Source: an uncultured bacterium | GTDB taxonomy: Bacteria; Hydrogenedentota; Hydrogenedentia; Hydrogenedentales; CAILVY01 | NCBI GenBank assembly: GCA_937951485.1 | Contig: CALEDJ010000024.1 | Coordinates: 1-22,534, forward strand | DNA length: 22,534 bases | Direction: 5' to 3' | Part shown: piece after piece, positions 15,414 to 22,534 of the stretch | Numbering within the stretch: the stretch's first letter is position 1 | Layout: each line of letters begins with the position of its first letter | The notes under the pieces: generated by a model | What the model was told of the DNA's origin: nothing | Databases searched by the model: none | Seen by the model: the letters and a program-made list of their open reading frames with translations, nothing else | Made by a program: the position numbers and the translations under genes

Positions 15414-16421
15414 TCAGACCAGTTTCTCGGCGATCTGCACCGCATTGAGCGCAGCGCCTTTGAGGAGGTTGTCGGAAACGATCCACAAGTCAAGTGCGCT
15501 GGGATGCGAGATGTCTTCGCGGATGCGGCCGACAAAGGTCTCGTACTTGTTCGCGGCATAAATCGCCAGCGGGTAACGCTGCTGCGCGGGGTCATCCTCG
15601 ACTGCGACGCCCGGCGCCTTGCGCAGGATTTCCCGCGCCTGCTCTGCGCTGAGTTTCTTCTTTGTCTCCACATTGACCGATTCACTGTGGCCGGTGTGGA
15701 CAGGGACGCGGACGGTCGTGGCGGTCACGCGGATATTGGGGTCGCCCATGATCTTCTTTGTCTCATTGACCATCTTCATCTCTTCGCTGGTGTAGCCGTT
15801 GTCCGTGAAGGCCCCGCTCTGCGGAATCTGCGGGATGCAGTTGAACGCAATGGGGTGTGGGAAAACCTTCGGTTCAAACGGTTCGCCGTTCAACACCGCG
15901 CGGAGATTCTCGTCGAGTTCATGCAGGGCCGCGCTTCCCGCGCCCGATACCGCCTGATAGGTGGAAACCACCACCCGGGTGACGGTCGCTGCGTCATGCA
16001 GCGGTTTGAGCACCACAACCATCTGGATGGTGGAGCAGTTCGGGTTGGCGATGATGCCCTTGTGTTTGGCGATGTCGCCCGGATTGACTTCCGGCACCAC
16101 CAGCGGCACTTCGGGGTCCATGCGCCACGCGCTGGAGTTGTCCACCACGACGCAGCCGTCCTTCGCGGCGCAGGGCGCAAATTGCTTGCTGGTGGCACCG
16201 CCCGCGCTGAACAGGGCGATATCCACTCCCTTGAACGAATCTTCGGACAGCACCTCCACCGGAATTGCTTCACCGCAAAAACGAAGTGTTTTACCCTTGG
16301 ACCGTTCCGACGCCAGCAGTTTTATGCTGGCCACGGGAAACTTACGGTCTTCGAGCACTTCGATCATTTTTCTGCCGACAACGCCGGTCGCACCCGCCAC
16401 CGCCACGACTTTCGCACTCAT
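15414..16421 (-). CDS. asd: Aspartate-semialdehyde dehydrogenase
   Basis: 335 residues, the normal length. The enzyme reduces aspartyl phosphate with NADPH to aspartate semialdehyde, the branch point to lysine, diaminopimelate, methionine and threonine. NADP-binding motif GATGVVGRKM is at residues 9-18, LFSAGGATSK follows, and the catalytic Cys lies in ANPNCST near residue 129. QAVSGAG and HTGHSESV are further family motifs, the latter holding the active-site His. GAGGAG about ten bases before the ATG at 16421 sets the start; the TTG at 16439 lies upstream of that site. No other lysine-pathway gene is adjacent. It faces the kelch-symporter gene tail to tail, with about 90 bases between and no strong terminator. 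Confidence 0.95.
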   Translation of the reverse strand: MSAKVVAVAGATGVVGRKMIEVLEDRKFPVASIKLLASERSKGKTLRFCGEAIPVEVLSEDSFKGVDIALFSAGGATSKQFAPCAAKDGCVVVDNSSAWRMDPEVPLVVPEVNPGDIAKHKGIIANPNCSTIQMVVVLKPLHDAATVTRVVVSTYQAVSGAGSAALHELDENLRAVLNGEPFEPKVFPHPIAFNCIPQIPQSGAFTDNGYTSEEMKMVNETKKIMGDPNIRVTATTVRVPVHTGHSESVNVETKKKLSAEQAREILRKAPGVAVEDDPAQQRYPLAIYAANKYETFVGRIREDISHPSALDLWIVSDNLLKGAALNAVQIAEKLV

Positions 16422-16524
16422 CGTTGTTCTTCTCCTCAAACACAGGTTGATTTGCGCCTGGTTGCACCCAGTGTCATGCGCATTTCATACAGGTGGCAGT
16501 TGTACGCCGCCTCGAAGGGATGCT

Positions 16525-16569
16525 AAAAAAGCACCTTCGCATCTGCCCAAAGGCATCGCAAACGTGCTT
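16525..16569 (-). terminator. Intrinsic terminator of trxA
   Basis: Read on the minus strand: AAGCAC ... GTGCTT outer stem (16569-16564 with 16534-16529), inner pairing TTTGC/GCGAA and GCC/GGC around a TTTG loop, then a run of six T at 16530-16525. It lies just after the trxA stop and ends that transcript before asd. Confidence 0.8.
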
Positions 16570-16611
16570 CCTGAAACCGTTGTTCCCGGACCGCCGCGCG
16601 GCCCGATTCGA

Positions 16612-16932
16612 CTAGGCCAGGGCGGCGTTCAACGCCTCCGCCAATTCGTGTTTCTTCGTATAGCCGATAAATCGCTTCACTTCCGCACCGTTTTTCATCA
16701 CCAACAGGGTGGGAATGCTCTGCACATTGAATTGCGTCGCCAGGTCCGGTTCCTCGTCCACGTTCACCTTGCCGACTTTCGCCTTGTCGGCATACTCCGC
16801 GGCAATCTCATCTATTACCGGCGCGATCATGCGGCACGGACCGCACCATTCCGCCCAGAAATCAACCAGAGTCACGCCATTGGCCACAGCGTTCTGAAAC
16901 GTCGCGCCTGTCAACGTGGTTGCATTGCTCAT
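16612..16932 (-). CDS. trxA: Thioredoxin
   Basis: 106 residues, the standard size. It is a cytoplasmic dithiol-disulfide reductant. The active site WCGPC is at residues 29-33 (VDFWAEWCGPCRMIAP), and the cis-proline loop SIPTL is near residue 72. VNVDEEPDLATQFNV and FIGYTKKHEL are ordinary thioredoxin sequence. AAGGAG nine bases before the ATG fixes the start. It has its own promoter and terminator, so it is a single-gene unit between araB and asd, and its neighbours say nothing about a special role. Confidence 0.96.
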   Translation of the reverse strand: MSNATTLTGATFQNAVANGVTLVDFWAEWCGPCRMIAPVIDEIAAEYADKAKVGKVNVDEEPDLATQFNVQSIPTLLVMKNGAEVKRFIGYTKKHELAEALNAALA

Positions 16933-17005
16933 GAAAAGAATCTCCTTGAATCGCAGGCTTTATTCGGGGGCGCCTTGGATAAGGTCACTTTTCCCCAGCC
17001 CTGCC

Positions 17006-17035
17006 AGTATACCGCACTTTGTGAAGCCGGCGCAA
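17006..17035 (-). promoter_or_regulatory. Sigma-70-type promoter of trxA
   Basis: On the minus strand TTGCGC (17035-17030) and TATACT (17011-17006) are 18 bases apart, about 75 bases before the trxA start. It lies between the araB stop (17059) and trxA. Confidence 0.6.
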
Positions 17036-17058
17036 ATTCGGGTTTGTATAAGCGGGAA

Positions 17059-18747
17059 TCAGGCGCGTGTTTCATCACGGATGGCCAGAAGTTCCTTCAT
17101 CACATGCGCGAGGTTGGCGCTATATTGACGTGTGCCGAAGGCGTCGTGCAGTTGCCGGTACAGGCGATAAAGCCGATCATACACGACCGCGCGCCCGGGG
17201 TCCGGCGCATATTTGACGTCCTGCACTCCCGTCATCGCCTTTGCCGCCGAGGTAAAATCGTCATGACCGCCCGCCGCTTTGCCCGCCACCACCGCGCCCG
17301 CCATGGCAGCGCCCAGCGCGCAGGTCTGCGTGCTGCGCGAAATCTCCATTGTGCGGTTCATCACATCCGCGAGAATCTGCATGACCAGCGGATTCTTCAT
17401 CGCAATGCCGCCGCAATTGATCACGCGCTTCGCGTTCACCCCATATTCCTCGAAACGCTCCATGATCACCCGCGCCCCAAACGCCGTTGCTTCGATCAGC
17501 GCGCGGTATATCTCCTCCGGGCGCGTGTGCAGCGTCATGCCCAGCATCATCCCCGTCAGGCGGGGGTCCACCAGGATGGTGCGGTTGCCATTGTGCCAGT
17601 CCAACGCGATCAGGCCGCTTTCGCCGGGCCGCAACCGTTGCGCGGCATCAGTCAGCGCCTCATGCGATCCTTTGTCCGGCCCGCCCGGTTGCAGGTAATT
17701 GACGAACCAGTTGTAGATGTCGCCGAAGGCGGACTGCCCCGCTTCCAAGCCATATGCGCCGGGCAGAATGGATTCGGGAACGATCCCGCAGAGGCCGGGA
17801 ATATCGGGCAGGTCTTCGTCCATCGGTGCGACCATCATGTCGCAGGTGGAGGTGCCGATGATTTTCGTAAGCACCCCAGGTGTGATGCCGCATCCCACCG
17901 CGCCGAGATGCGCATCGAACGCCCCGACCGCCACCGGGATGCCTGCCTTCAACCCCAGTCGTTTGGCCCATTCGTCCGTCAACGCGCCGGCGGCGTCCTT
18001 GATGCAGTACAGATTGTCGGGCAGGGTCTCACGCACCCGCGCGAGCGCCTCGTCCACCGACGCCAGGAAAGCGGCGTTCGGGTAGCCGCCCCAGGTGGGA
18101 TTGGCCATGGCTTTGTGACCCGCGGCGCAGATGCACCGCTTGACCCGGTCCGGCGCGGTCGTGCCGGTGAGCAGTCCGGGAATCCAGTCGGCGCATTCCA
18201 CCCAGGTATATGCGGCGTCAAAAACTTCCGGCGCGACGCGCCGGCAATGCAGCAGTTTCGACCAGAACCACTCCGAGGAATAGACCCCGCCGCATTTTGC
18301 CAGGTATTCCGGGTGCGTCGCCGCCGCCTTCTCAGTGATTTCCGCCGCTTCCGCATGGGAGGTGTGGTCTTTCCAAAGCCAGGCCATCGCTGCCGGATTA
18401 TTCTTGAAGGTGTCCTGGAACGCCAGTGGCTCCCCATTCGCGTCCACGGGCAAAGGCGTGCTGCCCGTCGTGTCCACGCCCATACCAATCACTTTGTCCG
18501 GAGAAAAGCCTGGGATTCGCGCGGCGTCCTTCAATGCGCCGCGTACCGCCGCCGTCGCTCCCTCCACATAATCCGCGGGATGCTGCCGTGCCAGATTGGG
18601 GTCCTTCGCATCCAGAATGATGCCCGCTTCGCCATGGGGATAATCAAAGACATGGGTCCCCACCTCCTCGCCGGTGGCGACATTGACGACCAGCGCGCGC
18701 ACCGAATTGGTGCCGTAATCCAGACCAATCGTGTATTTCTCCGACAT
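17059..18747 (-). CDS. araB: Ribulokinase (FGGY family)
   Basis: 562 residues, typical for AraB. It phosphorylates L-ribulose (often other ribuloses too) with ATP, feeding arabinose or related pentoses to the pentose phosphate pathway. The N-terminal phosphate motif GLDYGTNSVRALVV is at residues 8-21. GVDTTGSTPLPVD, FKNNPAAMAWLWKDHT and YSSEWFWSKLLHC are close to known ribulokinases. GAFDAHLGAVGCG holds the catalytic Asp, and GGIAMKNPLVMQILADVM with GAAMAGAVVAG form the C-terminal ATP-site half. GAGGAG about ten bases before the ATG marks the start. No araA or araD is next to it. It is divergent from the symporter operon at 19015, with 267 bases between, so shared control is likely and the symporter may import the pentose. 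Confidence 0.93.
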   Translation of the reverse strand: MSEKYTIGLDYGTNSVRALVVNVATGEEVGTHVFDYPHGEAGIILDAKDPNLARQHPADYVEGATAAVRGALKDAARIPGFSPDKVIGMGVDTTGSTPLPVDANGEPLAFQDTFKNNPAAMAWLWKDHTSHAEAAEITEKAAATHPEYLAKCGGVYSSEWFWSKLLHCRRVAPEVFDAAYTWVECADWIPGLLTGTTAPDRVKRCICAAGHKAMANPTWGGYPNAAFLASVDEALARVRETLPDNLYCIKDAAGALTDEWAKRLGLKAGIPVAVGAFDAHLGAVGCGITPGVLTKIIGTSTCDMMVAPMDEDLPDIPGLCGIVPESILPGAYGLEAGQSAFGDIYNWFVNYLQPGGPDKGSHEALTDAAQRLRPGESGLIALDWHNGNRTILVDPRLTGMMLGMTLHTRPEEIYRALIEATAFGARVIMERFEEYGVNAKRVINCGGIAMKNPLVMQILADVMNRTMEISRSTQTCALGAAMAGAVVAGKAAGGHDDFTSAAKAMTGVQDVKYAPDPGRAVVYDRLYRLYRQLHDAFGTRQYSANLAHVMKELLAIRDETRA

Positions 18748-18813
18748 CGCTTCCCGCTCCTCTCCGGTTGACCCTTTGTTTTACGCCGCTTTTCCCCACA
18801 AACGACGTGCCAA

Positions 18814-18822
18814 ATCATAGCA
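18814..18822 (-). promoter_or_regulatory. Extended -10 promoter of araB
   Basis: TGCTATGAT on the minus strand is an extended -10 element, about 65 bases before the ribulokinase start. The -35 region is weak (TTCGTC at 17 bases), as is usual for this promoter type. Confidence 0.45.
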
Positions 18823-18925
18823 AATAGAACCTGCATGACGAAAAACTTTGTTTCGTGGCCCACGCCCTCCATTTTGTCCGTTCGGTCCAAAAATGTCCCT
18901 TCCCCTCCTCATGAGGGCCATTTTC

Positions 18926-18954
18926 TTGTGAAATGATTCCCTTTTTGGCATACT
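18926..18954 (+). promoter_or_regulatory. Sigma-70-type promoter of the symporter operon
   Basis: TTGTGA (18926-18931) and CATACT (18949-18954) with a 17-base spacer, about 60 bases before the symporter start. Five-base inverted arms CATTT/AAATG (18919-18935) overlap the -35 and might be part of an operator. Confidence 0.55.
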
Positions 18955-19014
18955 TCCTCGAAATTCGGGTTTAATGCGGGCTTTGCGGAACGCCGCAGTC
19001 GCGGGGAGAGCAGC

Positions 19015-20574
19015 ATGACGGAACCAACAATCGGTCTGGCATCAATAGACATCGTTACCATTTTTGTCTATCTCGTTGGCATCTTTGTGCTGGGCACCTT
19101 CTTTGGCAGGTACGTCCAGAACGCGGGCGACTTCTTCATTGCGGGCAAGGCGCTGCCGTTCTGGGCCATCGGCTTCTCCATCGTGGTGAGCGACATTGGC
19201 GCGATGGACTTTGTGGCGGTGGCAGGCGCTACGCATAAGGACGGCATCGCGGCGGCAAATTTCGACTGGATTGGCTCGATGCCCGCCATGGTGTTCGCCG
19301 CCTTTGTATTTGTGCCGTATTTCTGGCGTTCCGGAGTCTTCACTATCCCGGAATTTCTGGGCCGTCGCTATAACGCCGGGGTACAGATCATTCACGCGAC
19401 CATCTGGGCCTGCTTCATGCTCACCATGCTCGCCCTGATGATGTGGGTGGCGGCGGACAAATTGATGTACACGGTATTGGGCTGGGAACAGACCCGCACC
19501 GTCTGGCTGATCGCCTTTGTCACCGGCGTCTATACCTTCTCCGGCGGCCTCTCCGCCGTGGTCATGGTGGACGTGGTGCAACTCATTGTCATGTTCGTCG
19601 GCGGACTTGCCTTGTTGACCCTGAGCATGTGGGAAGTGGGGGGATGGACCGCACTGCGCACGCAGATCGAGGCCATGGGGCCTCAATATGAGAATCACTT
19701 CCGGCTCCTGCTGCCCCATGACACCGCAACGGCCTTCCCGTGGACGGGTATCGTCTTCGGCTTGGGCATCGTGCTGGCCATCGCCTATATGAGCGGCAAC
19801 CAGACCGTCGTCCAGCGCACACTGGGCGCGCGTTCGGAGTGGGATGCCAAAGGCGGCATGCTGCTTGGCGGGTTTCTGAAATCCTTCATCCCGCTCATGG
19901 TGGCATTGCCCGGCCTCTGCGCCGTGGTGCTGCTGCCGGACTTGACGGATTCCGACAGCGCGGTGCCCACGATGATTCGCCTGCTGATGCCGCCGGGCCT
20001 GCGCGGGCTGATGTTCGTGGCGCTATTCGCGGCGCTCTTGTCCAGCGTGGACTCCACCCTGAACTCGTCCACCACCATTTTCGTCACCGACATCTTCGGG
20101 CGCGTCAAGACGTTGTTCTTCGGCAAGCCCTTCAATGAGCGCCAGGCGCTGATTCTCGGGCGCACCCTGACCGTCACCTTTATCATTGCCGCCGCCCTGC
20201 TAGCCAAGACCGTCGGCCAGGCGGAAGGCATCTACATCTTCATCCAAACCGCCCTCTCGCTCTTCCAGGGGCCGACCCTCGCCATTCTCCTGCTCGGCAT
20301 CATGTGGCGGCGCGCTACAAGATGGGGCGGTTTGGCGGGACTGGTGCTCGGCGTGGCGTTCTGTTTCGTTTTGAACTACACCGACGGGCTCTTTCCTTCG
20401 GATGACCCGTTCCTCTTCGTGGCCTGGTGGTCATTCGTTTTCGCGCTGGTCGTCACCGTGGTGGTCAGCCTCCTGACCCCGCCTGAGCCGGAAGAAAAAA
20501 TTCGCGGGCTGGTATGGGATTCCGTGGTGCGCGACGAGGAAATGCAGGATACCCTGCGGGACCGGATATCCTGA
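19015..20574 (+). CDS. Sodium/solute symporter (SSS/SGLT family)
   Basis: 519 residues with about 13-14 hydrophobic helices. Family signs: GDFFIAGKALPFWAIGFSIV in the first helices, FWRSGVFTIPEFLGRRYNAG, VYTFSGGLSAVVMVDVVQL, GNQTVVQRTLGARSEWDAK, and the Na+-binding helix ALLSSVDSTLNSSTTIFVTD. The last residues (EEKIRGLVWDSVVRDEEMQD) are cytoplasmic. Such proteins couple Na+ entry to uptake of a sugar or other solute. The divergent ribulokinase gene suggests a pentose or a pentose-containing sugar. GGGGAG six bases before the ATG sets the start. It is the first gene of a four-gene operon whose other members are small and unrecognised. It is distinct from the kelch-fused symporter at 12817 and lacks any extra domain. 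Confidence 0.9.
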   Translation: MTEPTIGLASIDIVTIFVYLVGIFVLGTFFGRYVQNAGDFFIAGKALPFWAIGFSIVVSDIGAMDFVAVAGATHKDGIAAANFDWIGSMPAMVFAAFVFVPYFWRSGVFTIPEFLGRRYNAGVQIIHATIWACFMLTMLALMMWVAADKLMYTVLGWEQTRTVWLIAFVTGVYTFSGGLSAVVMVDVVQLIVMFVGGLALLTLSMWEVGGWTALRTQIEAMGPQYENHFRLLLPHDTATAFPWTGIVFGLGIVLAIAYMSGNQTVVQRTLGARSEWDAKGGMLLGGFLKSFIPLMVALPGLCAVVLLPDLTDSDSAVPTMIRLLMPPGLRGLMFVALFAALLSSVDSTLNSSTTIFVTDIFGRVKTLFFGKPFNERQALILGRTLTVTFIIAAALLAKTVGQAEGIYIFIQTALSLFQGPTLAILLLGIMWRRATRWGGLAGLVLGVAFCFVLNYTDGLFPSDDPFLFVAWWSFVFALVVTVVVSLLTPPEPEEKIRGLVWDSVVRDEEMQDTLRDRIS

Positions 20575-20620
20575 TGCGGCGCTTTGACACATATTCGTTG
20601 ATAAGGAAAGGAACAAAGAT

Positions 20621-20890
20621 ATGCTGCGTGAGATAATGACCCGGATATTCCAGCCGGTGCTGCAACCGGTATTTCATCCGGTCAATGTATTCCTCAGCAC
20701 CGACTTTATGGACGCGACGGCCAAGTTCGTCACAATAGGATTTTTTGTCGGCACAATGGTCTGGGTCGGGATCATTCTGAGAGAAGGGTATGTCAACCGC
20801 GGCCGGCCCAGCAAATCCATCTGGACGGACCTGCGGATTTGGACCGTCCTGGCCATGCTGCCGCATGTTTTTGTGTACCTGTACTTTTAG
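20621..20890 (+). CDS. Small membrane protein of the symporter operon
   Basis: 89 residues, not recognised. Two hydrophobic helices are visible: FVTIGFFVGTMVWVGIIL and WTVLAMLPHVFVYLYF. The N-terminal segment (FQPVLQPVFHPVNVFL) is amphipathic, and the loop between helices (REGYVNRGRPSKSIWTDLR) is basic. AAAGGA about nine bases before the ATG supports translation. It begins 46 bases after the symporter stop and ends 11 bases before the next gene, so co-transcription is likely. It may be an accessory subunit or stabiliser of the transporter; this is inference from position only. Confidence 0.75.
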   Translation: MLREIMTRIFQPVLQPVFHPVNVFLSTDFMDATAKFVTIGFFVGTMVWVGIILREGYVNRGRPSKSIWTDLRIWTVLAMLPHVFVYLYF

Positions 20891-20901
20891 GAGGCCGCGC
20901 C

Positions 20902-21159
20902 ATGAGCGACATGCACACCATTGACACCAGCAAGAATACGGGGGATGTCCTGAAATTGCGTGACGCGGAAACCCAGATGGCCTTGGGCATTTTCGTGACG
21001 GTGCTCTCCATCCCCGTGCTCATAGGCACCTTCTGGGCCGATGTTGACCCGCATGCGGGTGTCGTCAATTTCGTTTCCGGGCTGGTGTTGTTCGGCGTCG
21101 GGATGGGCCTGCTGATATTCGGGTTCCGGGCCAGGAAACGCATCAAGCGGCGCTCATGA
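20902..21159 (+). CDS. Small two-helix membrane protein of the symporter operon
   Basis: 85 residues, not recognised. After a polar start (MSDMHTIDTSKNTGDVLKLR) there are two helices: MALGIFVTVLSIPVLIGTFW and VVNFVSGLVLFGVGMGLLIF, followed by a basic tail RARKRIKRRS, which predicts a cytoplasmic C-terminus. AGGAGG seven bases before the ATG at 20902 is near perfect and decides this start over longer options. Its stop overlaps the start of the next gene (ATGA), which indicates translational coupling. Confidence 0.78.
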   Translation: MSDMHTIDTSKNTGDVLKLRDAETQMALGIFVTVLSIPVLIGTFWADVDPHAGVVNFVSGLVLFGVGMGLLIFGFRARKRIKRRS

Positions 21160-21749
21160 GCCAATTGTGGCATCTGCCCGCGCGCTATGACGCAGAAGAC
21201 GCATGGCGCTTCTTCCGCAGGCCGAGATGGGGAAATCTCTTTGGTATCCTCGAACTCGCCGGAACTGCCCCGCCCCTGGCGCGCGGTGCGCTCCCCCGCA
21301 TCGAACGCATCTGGATGCCCTATTACCTCATCGACTTCCGCGTCAACTCACGAAAAGGCCCGGGCATCATCAGCGTTTCCCTGGAGGCGTGGTCCGGAAG
21401 TTTCGCACTCTTCGAGCGCCAAAACGACCTCGTCAAAGCCGATGTGGGGGAGGACCATTTCGACCCCGGATGGACCGAAGAAGCCGCCGTCGCCCAAGCC
21501 CGCCGCGACCTCCTGCAGAGCATCATGCGACGCCGCGGGCAGCAGGACAAACCCGTCATTGAAGCCGCCGAACAGGTCAGCCTCTTCCACTACCCCTTCT
21601 GGATTTACTACTTCCTCAAACATGGCCGCTACATTGACATCCGCATCATGGACGCCTACACCGGCGAAGCCGGCGGCAACCGAAACAAGCAGGGCATCCT
21701 CAACGCCATGGTCGCCAAGAAGCGCGACCGTTCTACATCTACAGAGTGA
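21156..21749 (+). CDS. Soluble protein of unknown function, last gene of the symporter operon
   Basis: 197 residues with no signal peptide or transmembrane segment. Two sequence blocks stand out: RIERIWMPYYLIDF near residue 55, and LFHYPFWIYYFLKHGRYIDI with IMDAYTGEAGGNRNKQGILN near residues 145-180. The paired W-x-P-Y and Y-P-F-W blocks look like two related beta hairpins, a pattern I have seen in uncharacterised proteins but cannot name. The start codon overlaps the preceding stop by four bases, so it is translated with the small membrane protein and probably works with it, perhaps on the cytoplasmic face of the membrane. No function can be given. Confidence 0.8.
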   Translation: MSQLWHLPARYDAEDAWRFFRRPRWGNLFGILELAGTAPPLARGALPRIERIWMPYYLIDFRVNSRKGPGIISVSLEAWSGSFALFERQNDLVKADVGEDHFDPGWTEEAAVAQARRDLLQSIMRRRGQQDKPVIEAAEQVSLFHYPFWIYYFLKHGRYIDIRIMDAYTGEAGGNRNKQGILNAMVAKKRDRSTSTE

Positions 21750-21811
21750 AAACTGCTGTGCTTTCCAAAAAGGCTTTGCGTGCCGTGTAAGACCCTTTTC
21801 GTTAAAAAGTT

Positions 21812-22073
21812 CCCCCTCACCCCACCCCTCTCCCAGGGGGAGAGGGAGTTTATGGCGAAACCTCAGATATGCTCCTACTCTTCCCCCAGGGAGAGAGGGA
21901 GTTTATGGCGAAACCTCAGATATGCTCCTGCTCTTCCCCCAAGGAGAGAGGGAGTTTATGACGAAACCTCAGATATGCTCCTGCTCTTCCCCCAAGGAGA
22001 GAGGGAGTTTATGGCGAAACCTCAGATATGCTCCTGCTCCCTCTCCCTATGGGAGAGGGGTGGGGTGAGGGGG
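21812..22073. repeat. Palindrome-bounded array of four 53-bp tandem repeats
   Basis: Perfect 24-bp inverted repeats lie at 21812-21835 and 22050-22073. Between them a 53-bp unit recurs four times: the marker GTTTATG starts at 21848, 21901, 21954 and 22007. Each end also forms its own hairpin (CCTCTCCC arm with GGGAGAGG arm), and each 53-bp unit contains a degenerate copy of that hairpin (CTCTTCCCCC with GGAGAGAG). The period is not a multiple of three, so the array is not coding. It resembles REP/BIME-type or MITE-type elements and has no spacers of the CRISPR kind. Confidence 0.85.
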
Positions 22074-22406
22074 AGACAATACTATCGTCCGCAGGGGGTG
22101 AAATGAAGCAAAGCGCGATGAAGCCCACCCTTGATCATCGCCTCATGACCCCGTTCCCGCCGTGTCATGAAATAGACATGGTGGGTGCCGCTTCGCTACA
22201 CCCAACTGACAGTGCTCATCATTTGCTCCGGGGGTAGCGCGGCCACGGCTTCCGTCACATTGCGGGAGTGGCGTGAGGAGGCGACAAGGCTTATCGCTAT
22301 TTTTTTTCCAGAGAGACTCAGATTCGACGAAAAGGTCTTTGAACCACCCGTGACATCCTGTATTTTCAATGGTTCAGGTGGTGCAAAAAAAGAGGAAGGC
22401 AACAAC
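22074..22406 (+). other. Intergenic stretch without a supported gene
   Basis: Apart from a REP-like hairpin at 22180-22206 I see no gene. Short open frames read through it but have no ribosome site and continue into the repeat array or antisense to the tRNA. Confidence 0.5.
22180..22206. repeat. REP-like imperfect hairpin
   Basis: GGTGGGTG and CACCCAAC arms plus an inner GC/GC pair around a TTC loop. Seven of eight outer positions pair. Similar short palindromes are common as dispersed intergenic repeats; copy number cannot be seen from this window. Confidence 0.5.
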
Positions 22407-22497
22407 TGGCGGAGAGGGTGGGATTTGAACCCACGGTGCGCTTTTGGCGCACAACGCCTTAGCAGGGCGCCACCTTCGGCCACTCGGTCACCTCTCC
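22407..22497 (-). tRNA. tRNA-Ser(GCU)
   Basis: On the minus strand the acceptor arms GGAGAGG and CCTCTCC pair perfectly, followed by G and an encoded CCA. The D-arm has GAGTGGCC. The anticodon stem GCGCC/GGCGT encloses CTGCTAA, giving anticodon GCT (reads AGC and AGU). A long variable arm with GTGCGC and GCGCAC stem is typical of class II serine tRNA. The T-arm GTGGG-TTCAAAT-CCCAC is canonical. Confidence 0.95.
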
Positions 22498-22534
22498 GCA
22501 GAGCCTTTGAACTCTAGCATGAAACGGGCGCGGG

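Noticed and set aside
15961-18771. 936-codon open frame on the plus strand
   Set aside because: It is antisense to asd, trxA and araB, all with clear family motifs on the minus strand; high GC leaves few stops in this frame.
21780-22106. Open frame of 108 codons across the 53-bp repeats, or a CRISPR array
   Set aside because: The period of 53 shifts frame in each unit, so it is not coding, and the units are tandem with no unique spacers.

Overview
The window is GC-rich bacterial DNA. It carries mostly complete, well-spaced genes with good Shine-Dalgarno sites. Several exported proteins have long Gly-Glu (GE) linkers and a C-terminal pair of EF-hand/dockerin-like repeats. Other genes are a kelch-Na+ symporter fusion, an apiosidase-like hydrolase, Memo/AMMECR1 and an FGGY sugar kinase. 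Together these suggest an uncultured saccharolytic bacterium of the Hydrogenedentota / Lentisphaerae / Planctomycetes type. That placement is an inference from domain style; no rRNA or other phylogenetic marker is present.

Layout. (1) 1-597 (+): 3' end of a large exported protein with a GE linker and twin dockerin-like repeats. (2) 4223-635 (-): two-gene operon of secreted carbohydrate-active-type proteins, a Tat-exported DUF5060/DUF4038 apiosidase-like protein and a TIM-barrel-like protein with a beta-sandwich tail. (3) 8993-4402 (-): surface-protein locus. It encodes an eight-repeat InlB-type protein with GE linker and dockerin-like end, then a secreted phage-tail-fibre-like protein rich in GxHxH repeats, then an Ig-like protein with GE linker and C-terminal membrane anchor. 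A strong intrinsic terminator at 4302-4342 closes it. (4) 9121-9702: about 580 bases with no gene I can support. (5) 9703-10485 (+): YhhN-family membrane protein, whose 3' end overlaps the convergent AMMECR1 gene. (6) 12605-10431 (-): exported Memo protein followed by AMMECR1. (7) 12817-15324 (+): kelch/sodium-solute symporter fusion. (8) 16421-15414 (-) asd and 16932-16612 (-) trxA, separated by a terminator. (9) 18747-17059 (-) ribulokinase, divergent from (10) 19015-21749 (+), an operon of a sodium/solute symporter and three small proteins of unknown function, the last two translationally coupled. (11) 21812-22073: four 53-bp tandem repeats inside 24-bp perfect inverted repeats. (12) 22497-22407 (-): tRNA-Ser(GCU).

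How it fits together (inference): the exported hydrolases release sugars, two Na+-coupled symporters import them, and the ribulokinase feeds a pentose into central metabolism. The GE-linked proteins look like an extracellular adhesion or assembly layer. The most original candidates are the GE-linker/twin-repeat surface locus with its fibre protein, the exported Memo next to cytoplasmic AMMECR1, the symporter operon with three small partner proteins, and the nested 53-bp repeat element.
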